NCBI GenBank assembly: GCA_004352715.1
Contig: SCFE01000034.1
Location: 1,316,206 to 1,380,205, forward strand
DNA length: 64,000 nt
Source of the DNA: Hofstenia miamia
Lineage: Eukaryota > Xenacoelomorpha > Acoela
Direction of reading: 5' to 3'
Shown in pieces: positions 1-13,343 of this stretch. A model generated the notes under the pieces. That model worked only from the letters and a program-made list of their open reading frames with translations, searched no databases and was not told the DNA's origin. The first letter of the stretch is position 1. Each line of letters begins with the position of its first letter. The translations under genes and the position numbers were made by a program.

Positions 1-2
1 GA

Positions 3-3000
3 GCAGACTTGGATGACTATGCATGGAGACATCTCTCTGTGTGGGACTCTGAGGAGCTTAGAGTGCCTTTTGCCCAATTGACTAACATAACCCCATCCTG
101 TGTTGACTTGAAACCCCTCCTAGTCCTGGTCCTTCCTCCTGTGATTCAACTAGTGTTAGATCCTGAAAAGCAGAGGAATGTAAAGTGAAGACATCTAAGG
201 TTGGCAATGAGATTCTGCATCTGTACTTCATAGCTACTCAGAAAGCAGTTCATTTAGTTTGAGACAATCTATCAGAAGAAACCAAAAATAAGTTATGATG
301 GACTTTCAACACCAAAGATCTAACTTGTTCCACCGCATTATCCCCTTCATTGTTGATGCAGATCATAAGACCAAGATCAATGCTATTATTTTTTATGACT
401 CCAAAATGTTAGCTGGCATGGCCTAACCCTATTGGCAAAGTACTGTCCACACCATGTTTGACAAAGACTTCAACCTGTCCCAATTATGCCAACTTTTGAA
501 CAGCAAGGAGAAAATTAGGAAATTTGAATGTGTCAACATTGACTTTGACAACCTGTTAATTGTTTACTTCTTCCATGTCAATGAGGTAACTCACCCAAAG
601 ATAATGGAAAAGATCAAAATCGCCTATTGACTCACTAAGGTGGAGAAGATACATTTACTCATTTTCTTAAAGGAGGAGTACCAAGATAATATCCCAGATG
701 AAGTTGAGAGCTTACACTTCCATATGGAAAACTTTACAGTTTTATATAGCAGCTCCTACATTCCCACGAGTATGTACAACACTCACATAATTTTGGCCAC
801 AAAGATTATTTATACAGACCTGCTCTTGTGTAAAAAGATCCCAAAACACTGTCTTGTGGTCAACACTCATCTCATCATCAATGCATATATTCAAGCTCAG
901 TCTCTGGAGTCAATTAACATTAGCTTGCCTGGCCTCTCCACCATATCTGATCTCCACGTCAGTTTTGCCTTCTCACAGAGTGCAGCCACATTGCAGGAAA
1001 TCAATGAAGTGTGGACAAACTTAAAAGCAGATCACAGTCTGGAAACATAGTGGCCTACAATCAACATCTGTAGCCTGACATCACAGTATCACTAATCCTT
1101 CAAAAGAACATTAGCTGAGTTACATCTATCTCACAATACACAAGACTGCCAAAACTTTTCTGAGAAGTTGTTCTTTGAGAAATTTGCACCAGGAACCCAA
1201 TCATGTGGAGCTATGTGGGTTCTAGCTGCTTTTCTCACTGTTGATCCTCACATTCAGCTACCTTTGGATAAGACCACTCAAGAGAAACTTGCAAAGCAGT
1301 GTCCTCACAAAGTTGCTATCAGTCCTACTGCCTGGAAAGTGAAAAATGGGGTGCTCCACTCCTGTTCATTACCCAACTCTCCAGGGAAGTCTAAAAAAGT
1401 GATGGAACATTTTGAGAAGTTTATTCTCACCTCATTGGATCCAGCAAACCCCTTTGTCACATTCCACCACAAATGATTGTAAACTGTTTAGGAGTTGCCT
1501 TTTCCAACTTAAACATCTTTTTGGACACACTCAAGAAATATATGTGGGGAGCCACCACAGAGACTAAATTTCCTTCTCTCAACTCAGAATATGCACCCCT
1601 GTGCACCAGCTGCTTATGCCCCAGGAGTACAGGTTGACAAAGCAATTCATCAAGCTTGTTGGTCCTTACAATGTCCAGTCATGCATAGAGATTTTGTTTA
1701 ACCTGGAATGCCTTAACTACCAAGAGTGCAGATACAGCCACCTCATGAAAACACAGTGGCATGCAACTAAGGATGGTGAGATCATCCCTATCACTGTTTT
1801 GGGACAAATTATGAAGACACCAGAGCAATTCTACTGTAAGGAAGAGCTTTTATCCTCATCAGCTATTGAGGTCTCACCAGTGAGGAAAGCCCTGATCAAA
1901 GCTGTCAACCTAGAGAAATTTTCTGGAGTCACAGCCTCTCCAAAGCTCATGCCAGCCTGGTCCCTTACTGATAATGAAAAAATTCTAACTATCAAGCACT
2001 GCCCTGAAGAATTTGCCTAGAAACCAGCAATTGTTGATAGATTTGTTGAACCTAATAACAACAACAACATACTAGGTATTATGAAATTGTGTCTTACCAA
2101 GATGCTCACTAAGGAAGAGTTGGTCCTCCTACTATTGCCAGGGCAACAACTCACCCTGGTCATAGAGTTCACCACAGCCTGCCTATGCCTAACTACCTCT
2201 CAGATTGAAAACTTATGGAGCCAAGAACTCTGCATTGCTTTTTGGGAATCCATTCAAGAAGTCAAGATTAATTATCCTGTCACTATTGGAACAGCCTCCC
2301 TCTGGAGCAAGTCAAGTTTTGCCCAGTTGGAAGACAACATTGAGAAAAACAATCTCCTCTGTATTCTGCTGCCTTGCCTGATGACACTGTTGATCCTGCT
2401 GTCATGGAGTGTCCACAATGGAAAGAAGAAGGTTTCTGCCCATCTCACTGATCATATCAATTACATCTCAACTGCTGCCAAAGTTAATAAGGCAATGCAA
2501 ACAAAGGAGTATAAAGAAACCTGTGATGCACTTTTGGAAGGTGGAAATCCTGAGCACATATATATTGACAGAAAGTTAATGATAAAAGATATCTTTCAGA
2601 AAGGGTGGCCCATCTCTACCCAGCTAGAAAAGATCCACAGGACCATTAACTCTCTCAATCCTCATGTAATAATTTTGTTTCAAGCTGGAGGTGATCTTAT
2701 GTGGACAAATAAAGCTGAAATGATCACCCAATACTATGATGTTACTAAGTGCATTGAGATAATTACTATGTTATGCACTGGCATCACAGATCCTGAGGAG
2801 ATAACACTACAGCAGGTGAATAAGTACTGTTTACTCTTTGTTGACCACGCCACACATATGGTATCCCTCTGAGAAGTTTTTCTCCATTTTTACCCTAATA
2901 CTAGGATCAGCACTGAAGACACACACATCTCTGGCACTGATGCCTTAATGACACTTCTCATTGCCCTCAAGGGCGTCTGTCTGTACAAACGTTTCTATGA

Positions 3001-3232
3001 CACCTTCACCCAGAGGTTGAACATATTACAATGCAACTGTCCCATTAGTTCTAGGCTACGGGAGCTCAAGTATTTTAGGCTATGCAGTGAAACTTTCACT
3101 CAGCAGGAGACACTTATGCAAGTCACTCAGCAACCCCAGTACACAGAGGTTTCATCCTGGGATGATGTGCTGGCCAAGGAAGCCCAAAAGCTGTTGTGTG
3201 GTCCTACTGTCCAACTGTTACCACAAGCTTAA
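3..3232 (+). pseudogene. Degraded reading frame of an LTR retrotransposon, product not recognised
   Basis: Long protein-like stretches run on the plus strand but switch frame and contain stops: 3-188 (frame 3), about 300-1476 (mostly frame 1), then 1601-2020, 2036-2872 and 2873-3232 (frame 2, broken by single stops at about 2018 and 2870). Read through the breaks they would be one or two proteins totalling roughly 1000 residues. Base composition is clearly richer in G+C than the surrounding DNA, but CG dinucleotides are almost absent. I could not see a retroviral protease, a YxDD polymerase motif, an HHCC zinc finger or a DDE integrase signature, so the function is unknown. One segment near 2360-2400 encodes a hydrophobic run (LLPCLMTLLILL) that could be a membrane segment. 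The assignment to an LTR element rests on what follows: a purine tract and an LTR-like repeat start directly after the last stop. Confidence 0.55.
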
Positions 3233-3237
3233 CTGTG

Positions 3238-3249
3238 CAATGGGGGGCA
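3238..3249 (+). promoter_or_regulatory. Polypurine tract before the 3' LTR
   Basis: The sequence caatggggggca sits just after the last stop codon of the degraded frame and directly before the TGTAGAG that starts the LTR-like repeat. A purine run in this position is the usual primer site for plus-strand DNA synthesis in LTR retroelements. It fixes the orientation of the element as plus. Confidence 0.5.
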
Positions 3250-4137
3250 TGTAGAGTCACTCAGGGCCCTTATTTATTTTATTTTTCAATTATTGGCACT
3301 CTCTAATTAATTTGGTGTTATTTAGTGTAATTGTCCCCTCAATTAGAGAATACATGTGATTGCTTGTTTAATTTGCAAGGGAAACAAGTGAATTTTTGTA
3401 AAATGGTAAATATTTACATTTTTTCTGTATAAAATAGGGAACTTACTGTTATCAATTATCAAATAAATCTTGTTCTCCCTGGATAATGTTTGCTTTATTA
3501 TTTCTTATTATACTGCTAACCTTTTTAGATCTGGTATTGATAATATGATAATAAACTTGTAAGATCCAGTGATAATGTGGGAGGAACTCCACTGTGCCTG
3601 GAGTAATAACTTGCTCCTTGACAGATGTGAGCCCATATTGTGTTTGCTTTAGGCTACATATAGGCATAGGAAATAAAAGAAATACTAATTTGGTCAATCA
3701 TACATTCACATAACATCACACTGTGAAAACATATTATGTGGTTGGCATATGTGAATACATGGTAATTACATGTTACTACTATCTATTACATGAGCTGAGG
3801 TAACAAGAACAATGATCTAAAGTTGTTTTATTGAGCTAGAAATTAAAACTTGAGACACACAATTAGCACATTGGATGGTAAGGATGGATACTAATGATTT
3901 GGCCTTGGAGAGATGCTGTGTAAATTGGTCACTAGCTGGAATGCCTTCTTGGAAATGGTATCAGTTCTTTTTTCTACAGTGAAATTGGCGAACTACCAAA
4001 CTTCATCTGTTTTGTTAGAGCATGGGCTGCTCTCAGCATTGGTAATTGTTCAGAACCTTGTACTGCTTGAGCTGCTAGAAGCACTGCATGTTTCTACAGT
4101 ACCACTAAACTAGCCAGAGCTCCCCCATGATTCTACA
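3250..4137 (+). repeat. 3' LTR-like repeat (888 bp)
   Basis: Begins TGTAGAGTCACTCAGGGCCC and ends with CATGATTCTACA, so the ends form the short inverted TGTAGA/TCTACA expected of an LTR. It follows the polypurine tract. Diverged copies of the start sequence recur at 4142 (plus) and 10480 (minus), and of the end sequence at 7915 (plus), 9655 (minus) and 12198 (minus). Internal landmarks shared with the other copies include a segment ending in cagatg near 3620 and the cctcaatta...tgcaaggga segment near 3335-3390. Confidence 0.55.
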
Positions 4138-4141
4138 CTAT

Positions 4142-7100
4142 TGTAAAGTCACTCAGGGCCCCTATTTTGATTAATTTGATTATTTGGCACTCTAATTTAG
4201 TGTTATGTCATAATGATGTAGTGATTGTTGCTATCAATTTATTTATATCAATTTATCCTATTTTCAAGTGCAGTTATTCAATCAATTTATTATTTGTCCC
4301 CTCAATTTGATCTGACATGTTATTGCTTGTTTAATTTTTGTAAGGGAATTCATGTGAAGTTTGTAAACATATACCAGGTAATAATTCACAAGATTGTTAT
4401 AAATATGTGAGAAGCCTGTAGTGAACACACACTAAAATTTATTCTCACTTCAACATTGTTTGCTTTTTTGAATTTTATTTACTTTGCTAACCCCTTTTAG
4501 ATTCTTCATGGATTTCAACTTAATAAATTTGCTTAAGATCTGGTGACAATTTGGGAGTTACTCTGCTGTGTCTGGGGCAACAACTAGCTCCTTAACAGAT
4601 GGCAGCCCAAATCATGGTCACTTTAAGTAATGGCTATGTGTATTTACCATTTATCAATGCCAACACAAACACAAATATGTTTATAAACATGGTGAAAGTG
4701 TTTTTTATAAAGTATGGTGTTGCTGCCACATTTGACTAATTAAGGCCAAAAAGCATAGAATTATATTACTCACAGCTAATCAAATCATAATCATTTATTT
4801 TCAATAACTGTGGCCTTAATTTGTTTAAACAGATCATCCAAACTCACACAAAACAAACAGAAATTTGATAGTGCAAAGTATTTGGCACTCCTGCAAGACT
4901 CACTAACTGACCTTCCACACATTAGAAGAAAAAGTAATTGTGTGTTTTTTGTCAAAACAGTTAGCTAATGATATGTACAGGTTGGATGCTTGATTAGTTA
5001 GTATAATGTCAATTCTTATTAGAATGAGAAGAAAGCTGTTGCCAAATGCAGCAACAATAGATAAGGTGGAACACTTATTAATAGCTGAAAGAAATCTTGA
5101 TGATGATTTGCTATACAAAATTAAGCTTTGCAACAATGCATCATATGTATTGCTAACATGTGAAATGCTGGTTAATAAACTAGCAGTATGCAGCCTTTAA
5201 ATTTCACAGTGCTGGGCATGATGTTGCAATTATTGGCACACTAGTTATGTGTAGCATTGGAGAAACTGCCCAAGCCTGGCAGGCTATTCTAACCCTCACA
5301 AAAATTTTGTGTTTGAAGTAAGATTCATTGAATTAATCAAATGCAAATATTTTATTTAGCTCTCAGGTAATGAAATTAAGCTGAAATATATCATGGCTGA
5401 TGGATCCAATGCTATAGCATTTGCTGCAAGTTCTGCACTTCTCTTTTTTGGACATCACTTTGGCTGGAAGCTGTACAAATTGGTCATCCTCAGTGAGAGG
5501 AAGCTTGTCTAATTTAAACTGTGCTCCCACGCAAAGTGAGCTGTTATCATCTCAATTACTACATATCAAAACCTCCTACTTTAAGAGTGATTTTGAAAAC
5601 TGCTCAATGAATTTCTTAGCTTTTGCACATTCAAAGAGCAAAAAAAATTTTTATTTTGAAAAATGAGAGGTTTCATAGTCAGTTTTCCTGCTATTAAGCA
5701 TTTGTCACTTTAGAATTAGCTACTTTTTGATGCTAGATGGCGTCTGTGACTTGCACAATCTTGCATGCAAATGTGGAAATTTGTTTGATTTTAGTTCACT
5801 CAATATTGATCCAATTTCAAAATTTTTTTTGCATAATTTTCAGCACCTTTTGTTCTACTGAATAGTAAAATTAAATGACCATAAAGTAAGCTGAAGTTGA
5901 GTTTTGAAAATTTGCTCATTTTAATTGATTCCATTTTTCTTTGATAAATATTTCTATTAATTTTGATGATATTAAATTGAAACTAAGTATGCAAAAACAG
6001 AGCACATTAAACTACTTGTAGATAAATTTAGAATAACTTAAATCAGAGTTCAGCAAAAGAAATTAACAAAATAAATTTTTGAACTTTACTTTCATTTTTC
6101 TTATCCAATTTTAAATTTTCAACTTTCAAAGTGTTGTGCTATGTATAGTTACATGTAGAAATCATAAACACAAAGCCAATTTTTCAAAGGGAATATTTTT
6201 TGGGCAGCATGAGACTAACAAACCAAAAAGTTTAAAAATTTTTCTTGAATTCTCTAGAGTACAATCTCAAAATGTATCTTCTGTATTGTATAGTTTACTA
6301 GGTCTTTCATTTAAATATCTTCCATAGACATCACATGTATTGATAGAACATCCATATATTCCAATTGGACTTTCCAAATAAAAATTGGAATTTTCTTGAA
6401 TTGCTAATGAATTGTTCTGTTTAAAATGACTAATTTTCAAAGCTTTGCTCTCTTCTAACAAATTTCATTTAAAATAGAATCAGTAAACATATATGTTTTT
6501 GCAGGATTAACTTGAAAGTTTTCATTTTCTTCACATATTTGTAAGAATTTCAGAAACAAGATTTCAGTGAGAAACTTATGAACATATAGGATTGTCATAA
6601 ATATTCAAAAAGTATATTCTTTCACTTTCCATTGTCATCTCCTTGTCTTCAATATTTGTGTGTTTGGAATTTAGTATGATTAATAAACTTTTTATGTGAT
6701 TTGCAAAATTTTTGGGAAATGATTTCTTTACAATGCATTATATTTTTTACAAATTTGAATACTGTTGCAATAGCAACAAACATGTCTAACAATCAATTCA
6801 ATTAAAGGACATTACAATTTTACAATCTTTGAATAGATTTGTTGATGTTTCATCAACATCTACAATGAGAATTTGTAATATATGAAATTTTATGAAACAT
6901 AAATTTGTTAATATCACATTTAATGTTAATTTATTTTATTAATGTATGAACATATTAAAATCAGAAAAAATATTGATAAGCTTGTGATACATAATTTTAC
7001 AATTTCCTATGAAAAAATAACCAATCCTATATATTATTTATTTCTATTTATATATATATATATATATATATAAGTATTTCTTAACAAATAGCTTTGTTTT

Positions 7101-7915
7101 TAGATTTCCTTACTTAATACAGGGCAATGTTTTCTCACAAAGATAATTATTTATAATACTATAATTACCCAAGTGTTTTTAATAAATTAAAAATAGTACA
7201 AAGTTTATCAAGTTAACAGAGAGCCATTTTACTTGGAAGTATAACTTCAGAGTGAAATAGGTTATATGAAGAAGTGGAAATCAAACTGCTTGTAACTTCA
7301 AATAACTATATTATTATTAATACTATACAAAAACAAAATTTCCAAAATTTGCAAAATTCATTCAATATTTATTTCATTAATTTATATAATTGAATGATCA
7401 TTTCAAGGACATTGGATTTATAATAGGAAAACTGTTTCCAGTAATGTTCTAAGACACCATTAATCTTATTATATTAATGCAGAATTATAGATAAATTACA
7501 CTCTTAATTTTATAAAATTTAATGCTTAATTCAAATAAATATGCAAATTTATTTTATAAAACTTCAATATAAACATTTTAATATTAAATAAAAGTTTACT
7601 ATATCTTCAAATCAATGTTGCTTGAGACCTTCAAATATAGATGTAGGAAATGTCAAAATACATTATTGCTTTAATGTAGAAAAATAAGTTTACATTTTTC
7701 CAACATATAAATTCAATTACACACAAGCACCATCTAGCTGCCTACTCTAGATGTTGCCTAAACAGTTACTAGTTACATGGATGAATTACCAATGTTTATT
7801 TTTACTATTCTAATTTAATTGAATCAGGGCTGTTACAATATGGTCACTTCTGCAACCTTCTGCTGTGAAAATGAGTTCTGTAGTGTAATTAGAGTTCCCA
7901 GCCCCCAATTCTACA
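4142..7915 (+). repeat. Second LTR-bounded unit, left arm of a large inverted repeat
   Basis: Starts four bases after the first LTR with TGTAAAGTCACTCAGGGCCC and ends CCCCCAATTCTACA, so it has the same termini as the 888 bp LTR but is 3.8 kb long. The first 500 bp and the last 500 bp resemble the start and end of that LTR; the DNA between is different. The part around 4650-5420 is an inverted, roughly three-quarters identical copy of 11100-11885, and 7390-7915 is an inverted copy of 9655-10200. A pair of short matching antisense reading frames at 4903-5136 and 11426-11623 comes from this repeat and is not evidence of a gene. It could be a longer LTR variant or two LTR halves around residual internal sequence. 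Confidence 0.5.
7043..7072. repeat. (TA)n tract
   Basis: Simple TA dinucleotide run inside the left arm of the LTR cluster. Confidence 0.9.
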
Positions 7916-9654
7916 GAAGGAAGATTTCAATGTAATAAGAGAGGTTTTTAAAGAATACACATTTATATTGGCCACTGATCACACTGTTTGTACTTGCCAA
8001 GCATTCAACAAAATGTTTTACTGTGAACATTTAACAGTGCTTCTTCATTTGGTATGCATGAGAAGATAGAGCCACTTTCCTATATTTAGTTCCTGCATAA
8101 AGACAAAAAGACCTTATAAAAAATGAACATTTTTAAATTTGTAGTCATTAAAAATTTGTGAACAGGTGAATGGTTTCACTCCCATCTATTTATGGGAATG
8201 TATAGGTTCAATTCCTATCTGTTTGAAATTGCATAAATTAAGCCTTTCTAAAATATTGATTTGGTAGGATTTTAACCTACATCAGCTGTACAAGTGCACA
8301 GCTGTGTTATTCTTACACTATGAATCAGAAACTTCATTACAAATAAATAACTAGCTATTAAGTGGCAACACTAAATTCTATAACATAGCTATGAAATCTA
8401 ATTGGAAAAAAGTCAATTATGATGCATGTAGGTGCTCATCAAGCAACTTTAAGAATGTCACATTTGACAACATAATGCACATAATCACATTTCAGAAATG
8501 TTTTAATAGAAAATAATTGAACAAATATTCTAATGAGTCATTTACAAACATTGTGACTCACTATATTAATTTGTATATATTGATGTGACCAACAAAATTG
8601 TCATGGTGTTAGTGTGAAATCACAAACTTCTTTAAGCACTCCAGTCATCAAACACAACATATGTTCCAGAAAAACATTTATTTCAATAATCCTAAATTCC
8701 ACTTCTTTATGAGTGGCACCTCCATAACATCTATCTAAAAATTAAGTCATACTGCAGAATAAAATCAGCTTTATATTTTGAATGATGACAATTGCTATAA
8801 TTGAAATTTGGTTAGACCATTTTCATTGGTTAATAATCATTTACAGGTTGCTGGTTACATTTATTACAAGATATTTTCTTTTGATTTTGAGATAAATTTG
8901 CAAAATTTGGGATTTGCTAGAATGGAAAAAAGTACCACCTTATATTTTACCCCAACACTGTTTAGATCTAACCTGATTATTAAAGAATTGCATTAGCATG
9001 CCCTGTGCTGTGTACTTTCATAATTCATAGCTAATATATAAATGCTAATTTGCTTTGTGTCCTATTTACTTCAGTCTAATTTTGGATAGCTTTTCTATTT
9101 ATATAAAGTATCTTACAGATTCATTGTGTAAGACAACACAGCTGTTTCTAATATGGAAATTATAGGTTTAAATCCTGTCAGATCAGAAACATTAGCAATC
9201 TGCTTAACATCTGGTTGATATATATTTCTGTATTGTATTTGTAAATAGTAAACCAATGTGATGCATTATTACAATTTTTTCAGATTCCTGGTCTCCCTTG
9301 AGTAATATACTCAAGTATTAACTGCTTTTAATGCAGGGGTGTCATGAGAGAGCTGACTCCCACTCATTGTTGCCAGGCTAATGCTAACATTTGGGAGCAT
9401 TCTCCCCACTAACCAACAAGCAGAGTTTACAGAACAGTAACAACACCAAAAAGAGGTATGGCAGTATTTTGTAATAAATCCAACAAGTAGTAGCACAGAG
9501 ACAAAAGAACTTAAACCATTAAGACTAAAACAAAACAAATTAAGTACATAGAATGACCATCTGGTTAAGTGGCACACAGGTTTCATGATTGGAGTACATC
9601 TCTGAGCATCAATCTATCTGCACACAGTTGTTCAGGATCATGTCAGGGTCACCA
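7916..9654. other. Loop between inverted LTR-like arms, no gene seen
   Basis: This 1.7 kb stretch separates the two inverted LTR-like ends. It is AT-rich, has no protein-like reading frame that I can support, and is as poor in CG dinucleotides as the arms. The last 300 bases (about 9330-9650) are richer in G+C. It may be non-coding internal sequence of the retroelement. Confidence 0.45.
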
Positions 9655-10480
9655 TGTAGAATTAGGGGCTGGGAACTCTAATTACACTACAGAACTCATT
9701 GTCACAGCAGAAGGTTGCAGAAGTGATCTTATTGTAACAGCCCTGATTCCATTAAATTAGAATAGTAAGAATAAACATTGGTAGTTCATTCATGTAACTA
9801 GTAACTGTTTAGGCAACATCTAGAGTAGGCTTGTGTTTCATTGAATTTATGTGTTGGAAAAATGTAAACTTATTTTTCTACATTAAAGCAATAATATATT
9901 TTGACATTTCCTATATCTATATTTGAAGGTCTCAAGCAACATTGATTTGAAGATATAGTAAACTTTGATTTAATATTAAATTGTTTATATTGAAGTTTTA
10001 TAAAATAAATTTGCATATTTATTTGAATTAAGAATTAAATTTTTTAAAATTAAAAGAGTAATTTATATATATAATTCTGCATTAATATAATAAGATTAAT
10101 CATGTCTTAGAACACTACTGGAAACAGTTTTCCTATTATAAATCCAATGTACTTGAAATGATCATTCAATTATATAAATTAATGAAATTAATATTGAATA
10201 CATTTTGCGAATTTTTAAAATCTATTGAACTATTTCTACATGGTTTCTTAGTTTTATACATTGTAAATTATTACCTGCCTTTGTTTACAATGTAATATCA
10301 CATGATCATGTTTCCCTTGCAAATTCAATTGAGCAAAAATAATACATAGCACCAAAGTGAGGGGACATTAAACTGTTATTGCAAACTAAAATCAAAATAA
10401 AGGTTTACATCATGTTGACATCATTACAAGTTACAAAATCAAATAATAATATCAGCACAAAATCCCTGAGTGACTCTACA
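9655..10480 (-). repeat. Inverted LTR-like copy (826 bp)
   Basis: On the minus strand it starts TGTAGAGTCACTCAGGGATT at 10480 and ends CCTAATTCTACA at 9655, matching the termini of the 888 bp LTR at 3250-4137 in opposite orientation and at similar length. Its 9655-10200 part pairs with 7390-7915. Confidence 0.5.
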
Positions 10481-12197
10481 CTTCTTCCTTAGCATCAAAT
10501 TTAAAAATACACAGACTGCTTCTTCAATTGAAATTGTACAAAACTCACTGTACATAACAATTAAATTGTTATTTATAATTATCACATTATTTTGCTTGGA
10601 AAGCAATCCACATACCAAATTTTCCATGTTTAAGGAAATGGATGGCAATTTGGCAATGTCATCATCAATGAATTCTGAATTGGCCAGAAAATCTACCAAC
10701 ACTTTAAGTAAACTGGATATATTTTTGTGAATGTGACATAGAAATAACAAAATATATTGTAATATTACACATCATGCCAGTATATTGTTTTAATTCAAAG
10801 TTTTTACCCTCTAAACCATTATTTGTTGATGGCATTTCTATATTGATAGCTGCTGATAAGTGCCAACTAGATGTGGCAAAATTGTCAGCATATGTTTTCC
10901 TAAATCAAGAATTGTATATATAATAAGAACGATCATTACCAGAAATATTGTATGAATTTGTGAAAATTGGCATTTTTACAAACAATTTATCTAAACAATT
11001 CAAAAATAATTTGTTTATAGGGTGAAGCTTCAGAAAGTTAAGATCAATGATGTGCATGTGTATAGCACATTAATTTATGGCTTTCTGGAAAAACTGTTTG
11101 TGCAGCAAATGCTATAGCATTGCATCCATCAGCCATGATAAATTTCAGCTTAATGTCATTACCTGAGAGCTAAATAAAATATTTGCATTTGATTAATTCA
11201 ATGAATCTTACTTCAAACACAAAATTTTTGTGAGGGTTAGAATAGCCTGCCAGGCTTGGGCAGTTTCTCCAATGCTACACATAACTAGTGTGCACAAATG
11301 GAATTTTCTAACACAGTCATATGTTCCAATAATGGCAACATCATGCCCAGCACTGTGTAATTTAAAGGCTGCATACTGCTAGTTTATTAACCAGCATTTC
11401 ACATGTTAGCAATACATATGATGCATTGTTGCAAAGCTTGATTTTGTATAGCAAATCATCATCAAGATTTCTTTCAGTGATTAATAAATCCTCCACCTCA
11501 TCTATTGTTGCTGCATTTGGCAACAGCTTTCTTCTCATTCTAATAAGAATTGAGATTACACTAACTAATCAAACATCCAACCTGCACAAATCATTAGCTA
11601 ACTGCTTTGCAAAAAAACAATAACTTTTTCTTCTAATGTGTGGAAGGTCAGTTACTGAGTCTGGCACAAGCACCAAATACTTTGCATATCAAATTTCTGT
11701 TTATGTGTGAGTTTGGATGATCTGTTTAAATGAATTAAGTCCACAGTTATTGAAAATAAATGATTACAATTTGATTAGCTGTGAGTTATTTAATTCTAAG
11801 TAACACCATACTTTATAAAAAAACACTCTCACCATGTTTATAAACATATTTGTGTTTATGCTGGCATTGATAAATGGTGCATTTCCAACTATCATGATAG
11901 ACAACATCTTTTGTTTTTAATACCATCATTTCTATAAGATTCTCCATTCTACAATAAATTTCATTATCTACTATTGTTGTACACATTAGTACTGATAAAT
12001 AATTAGTAAAATCAATAGGAATAAGAAATAGTTAGTTATTCAGTGATCACAAAAAATTAGGAAATGGATAAAAGAAATATATATAAGTCCCTCTAATTCT
12101 AGCAAAAAAAACAAACATCAGAAAAATTCTGTAACACACAAAAGAATTTTTGTTATAAACATTTTTTTGCAAAACTCAGTTTCACAAGTCCCTATAA
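10481..12197 (-). repeat. Internal segment between inverted LTR-like copies, right arm
   Basis: 11100-11885 is an inverted copy of about 4650-5420, including the segment TAGCATTTGCTGCA near 5420 and its complement near 11105. No intact gene is visible. The region lacks CG dinucleotides like the rest of the cluster. Confidence 0.45.
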
Positions 12198-13030
12198 TGT
12201 AGAATCACAGGGGAGCTCTGGCTACTCCAGCAGTCCTGAGAAACTCAAAGGTTAAATCAAAGGTTGCAGAGGTAACCTTTTAGAGTGTGACCTGCATTCT
12301 AACAAAAGAAAGAACATTGGTAATTTGCTAATTCAATAAAAAAAACAAAAACTATCCACTGAGAATATATTTCTTGCAGCAACCAATTCACACAGCATCA
12401 CACTGAAGCCATATCCAGGAAACCATCCTTACTTGCCAATGTGCTAATTGTGTGTCTCAAGTATTAATTTCTAGCTCAATAAACAATTTATCTCAGAGTT
12501 CCCTTATCTCAGCTCATGTAAATAAATAATAAGTAAAAGACACATAATTGCTGTGCATTCATGTTCACCAATGGCATAGTATATTCGTAAATTGTAAATT
12601 ATTATGTGCATGTATGAACAGATTTAATAAAGGATATTATTCCCTACCTATAATTGTAACCTAAAGCAGCCACAATTCAGGCTGTCACCCCAGACCTGGT
12701 GCAGTTTCCTCCTGAATTGTTGCTGGATCTTAAGCAATAGTTGTCATCAACAAAATCTTTAACAAAGTATCTAAAGGGGTTTAATAGATAATAAATTGAA
12801 AAGATTGAAGGCAGTAGAAGGAAGCTTAATTTATTGTGTGCTTTTCTACAGTGACTCAGATATTTATTACAAAAATCTGTAACTTATTACCTGAATTGTT
12901 TACAATTTCAAAGCACAATTTCCCTTGCAAAGTTAAAATGAGCAATCATACATAATTCAAATCAAGGGGAAAATACTAACACTATCAAATAACTAGAATT
13001 TTAAACTTGTATTCTAAAAAATAATACATC
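12198..13030 (-). repeat. Fourth LTR-like copy, start truncated
   Basis: The minus-strand end TGATTCTACA is at 12198, next to a segment similar to the LTR end at 4105-4137 (agctct...gattctaca). The segment at 12650-12760 matches the internal part of the LTR at 3560-3640 and 4540-4630 in inverted orientation, and 12915-12990 matches 3330-3400. The LTR start (GTCACTCAGG) is not found, so this copy is incomplete. Confidence 0.4.
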
Positions 13031-13343
13031 AGTGTCCTTTAAAAAATAAATTTGGAAGATTTTAGATAAATTTGGAAAATTTGAGATTTGCAAGAATGAA
13101 AAAAAGTCGCAACCAAAATATAATATGTAAACAGTCAATGCTTGTAATTATAGCACATATTTACATTTATTTACTTGTAATTCTGTATTTCAGCAATCTT
13201 AACTACATAAAAAACTAATCAAAATAAAGTTTAAAGAAATATATACTTTCAATTTCACTGAAATTGTGTCTCTAACAGTATTTCATATTTCATGACGTCA
13301 GACTTGGGGGAAATGAGTTTGGGGGAAGTGAGACAGAACTTTG

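Noticed and set aside
4903-5200. Overlapping short frames on both strands, and the matching frame at 11426-11623
   Set aside because: They are the two copies of an inverted repeat in the CG-poor cluster. Similarity between the peptides comes from DNA repeat identity, and no domain is visible.
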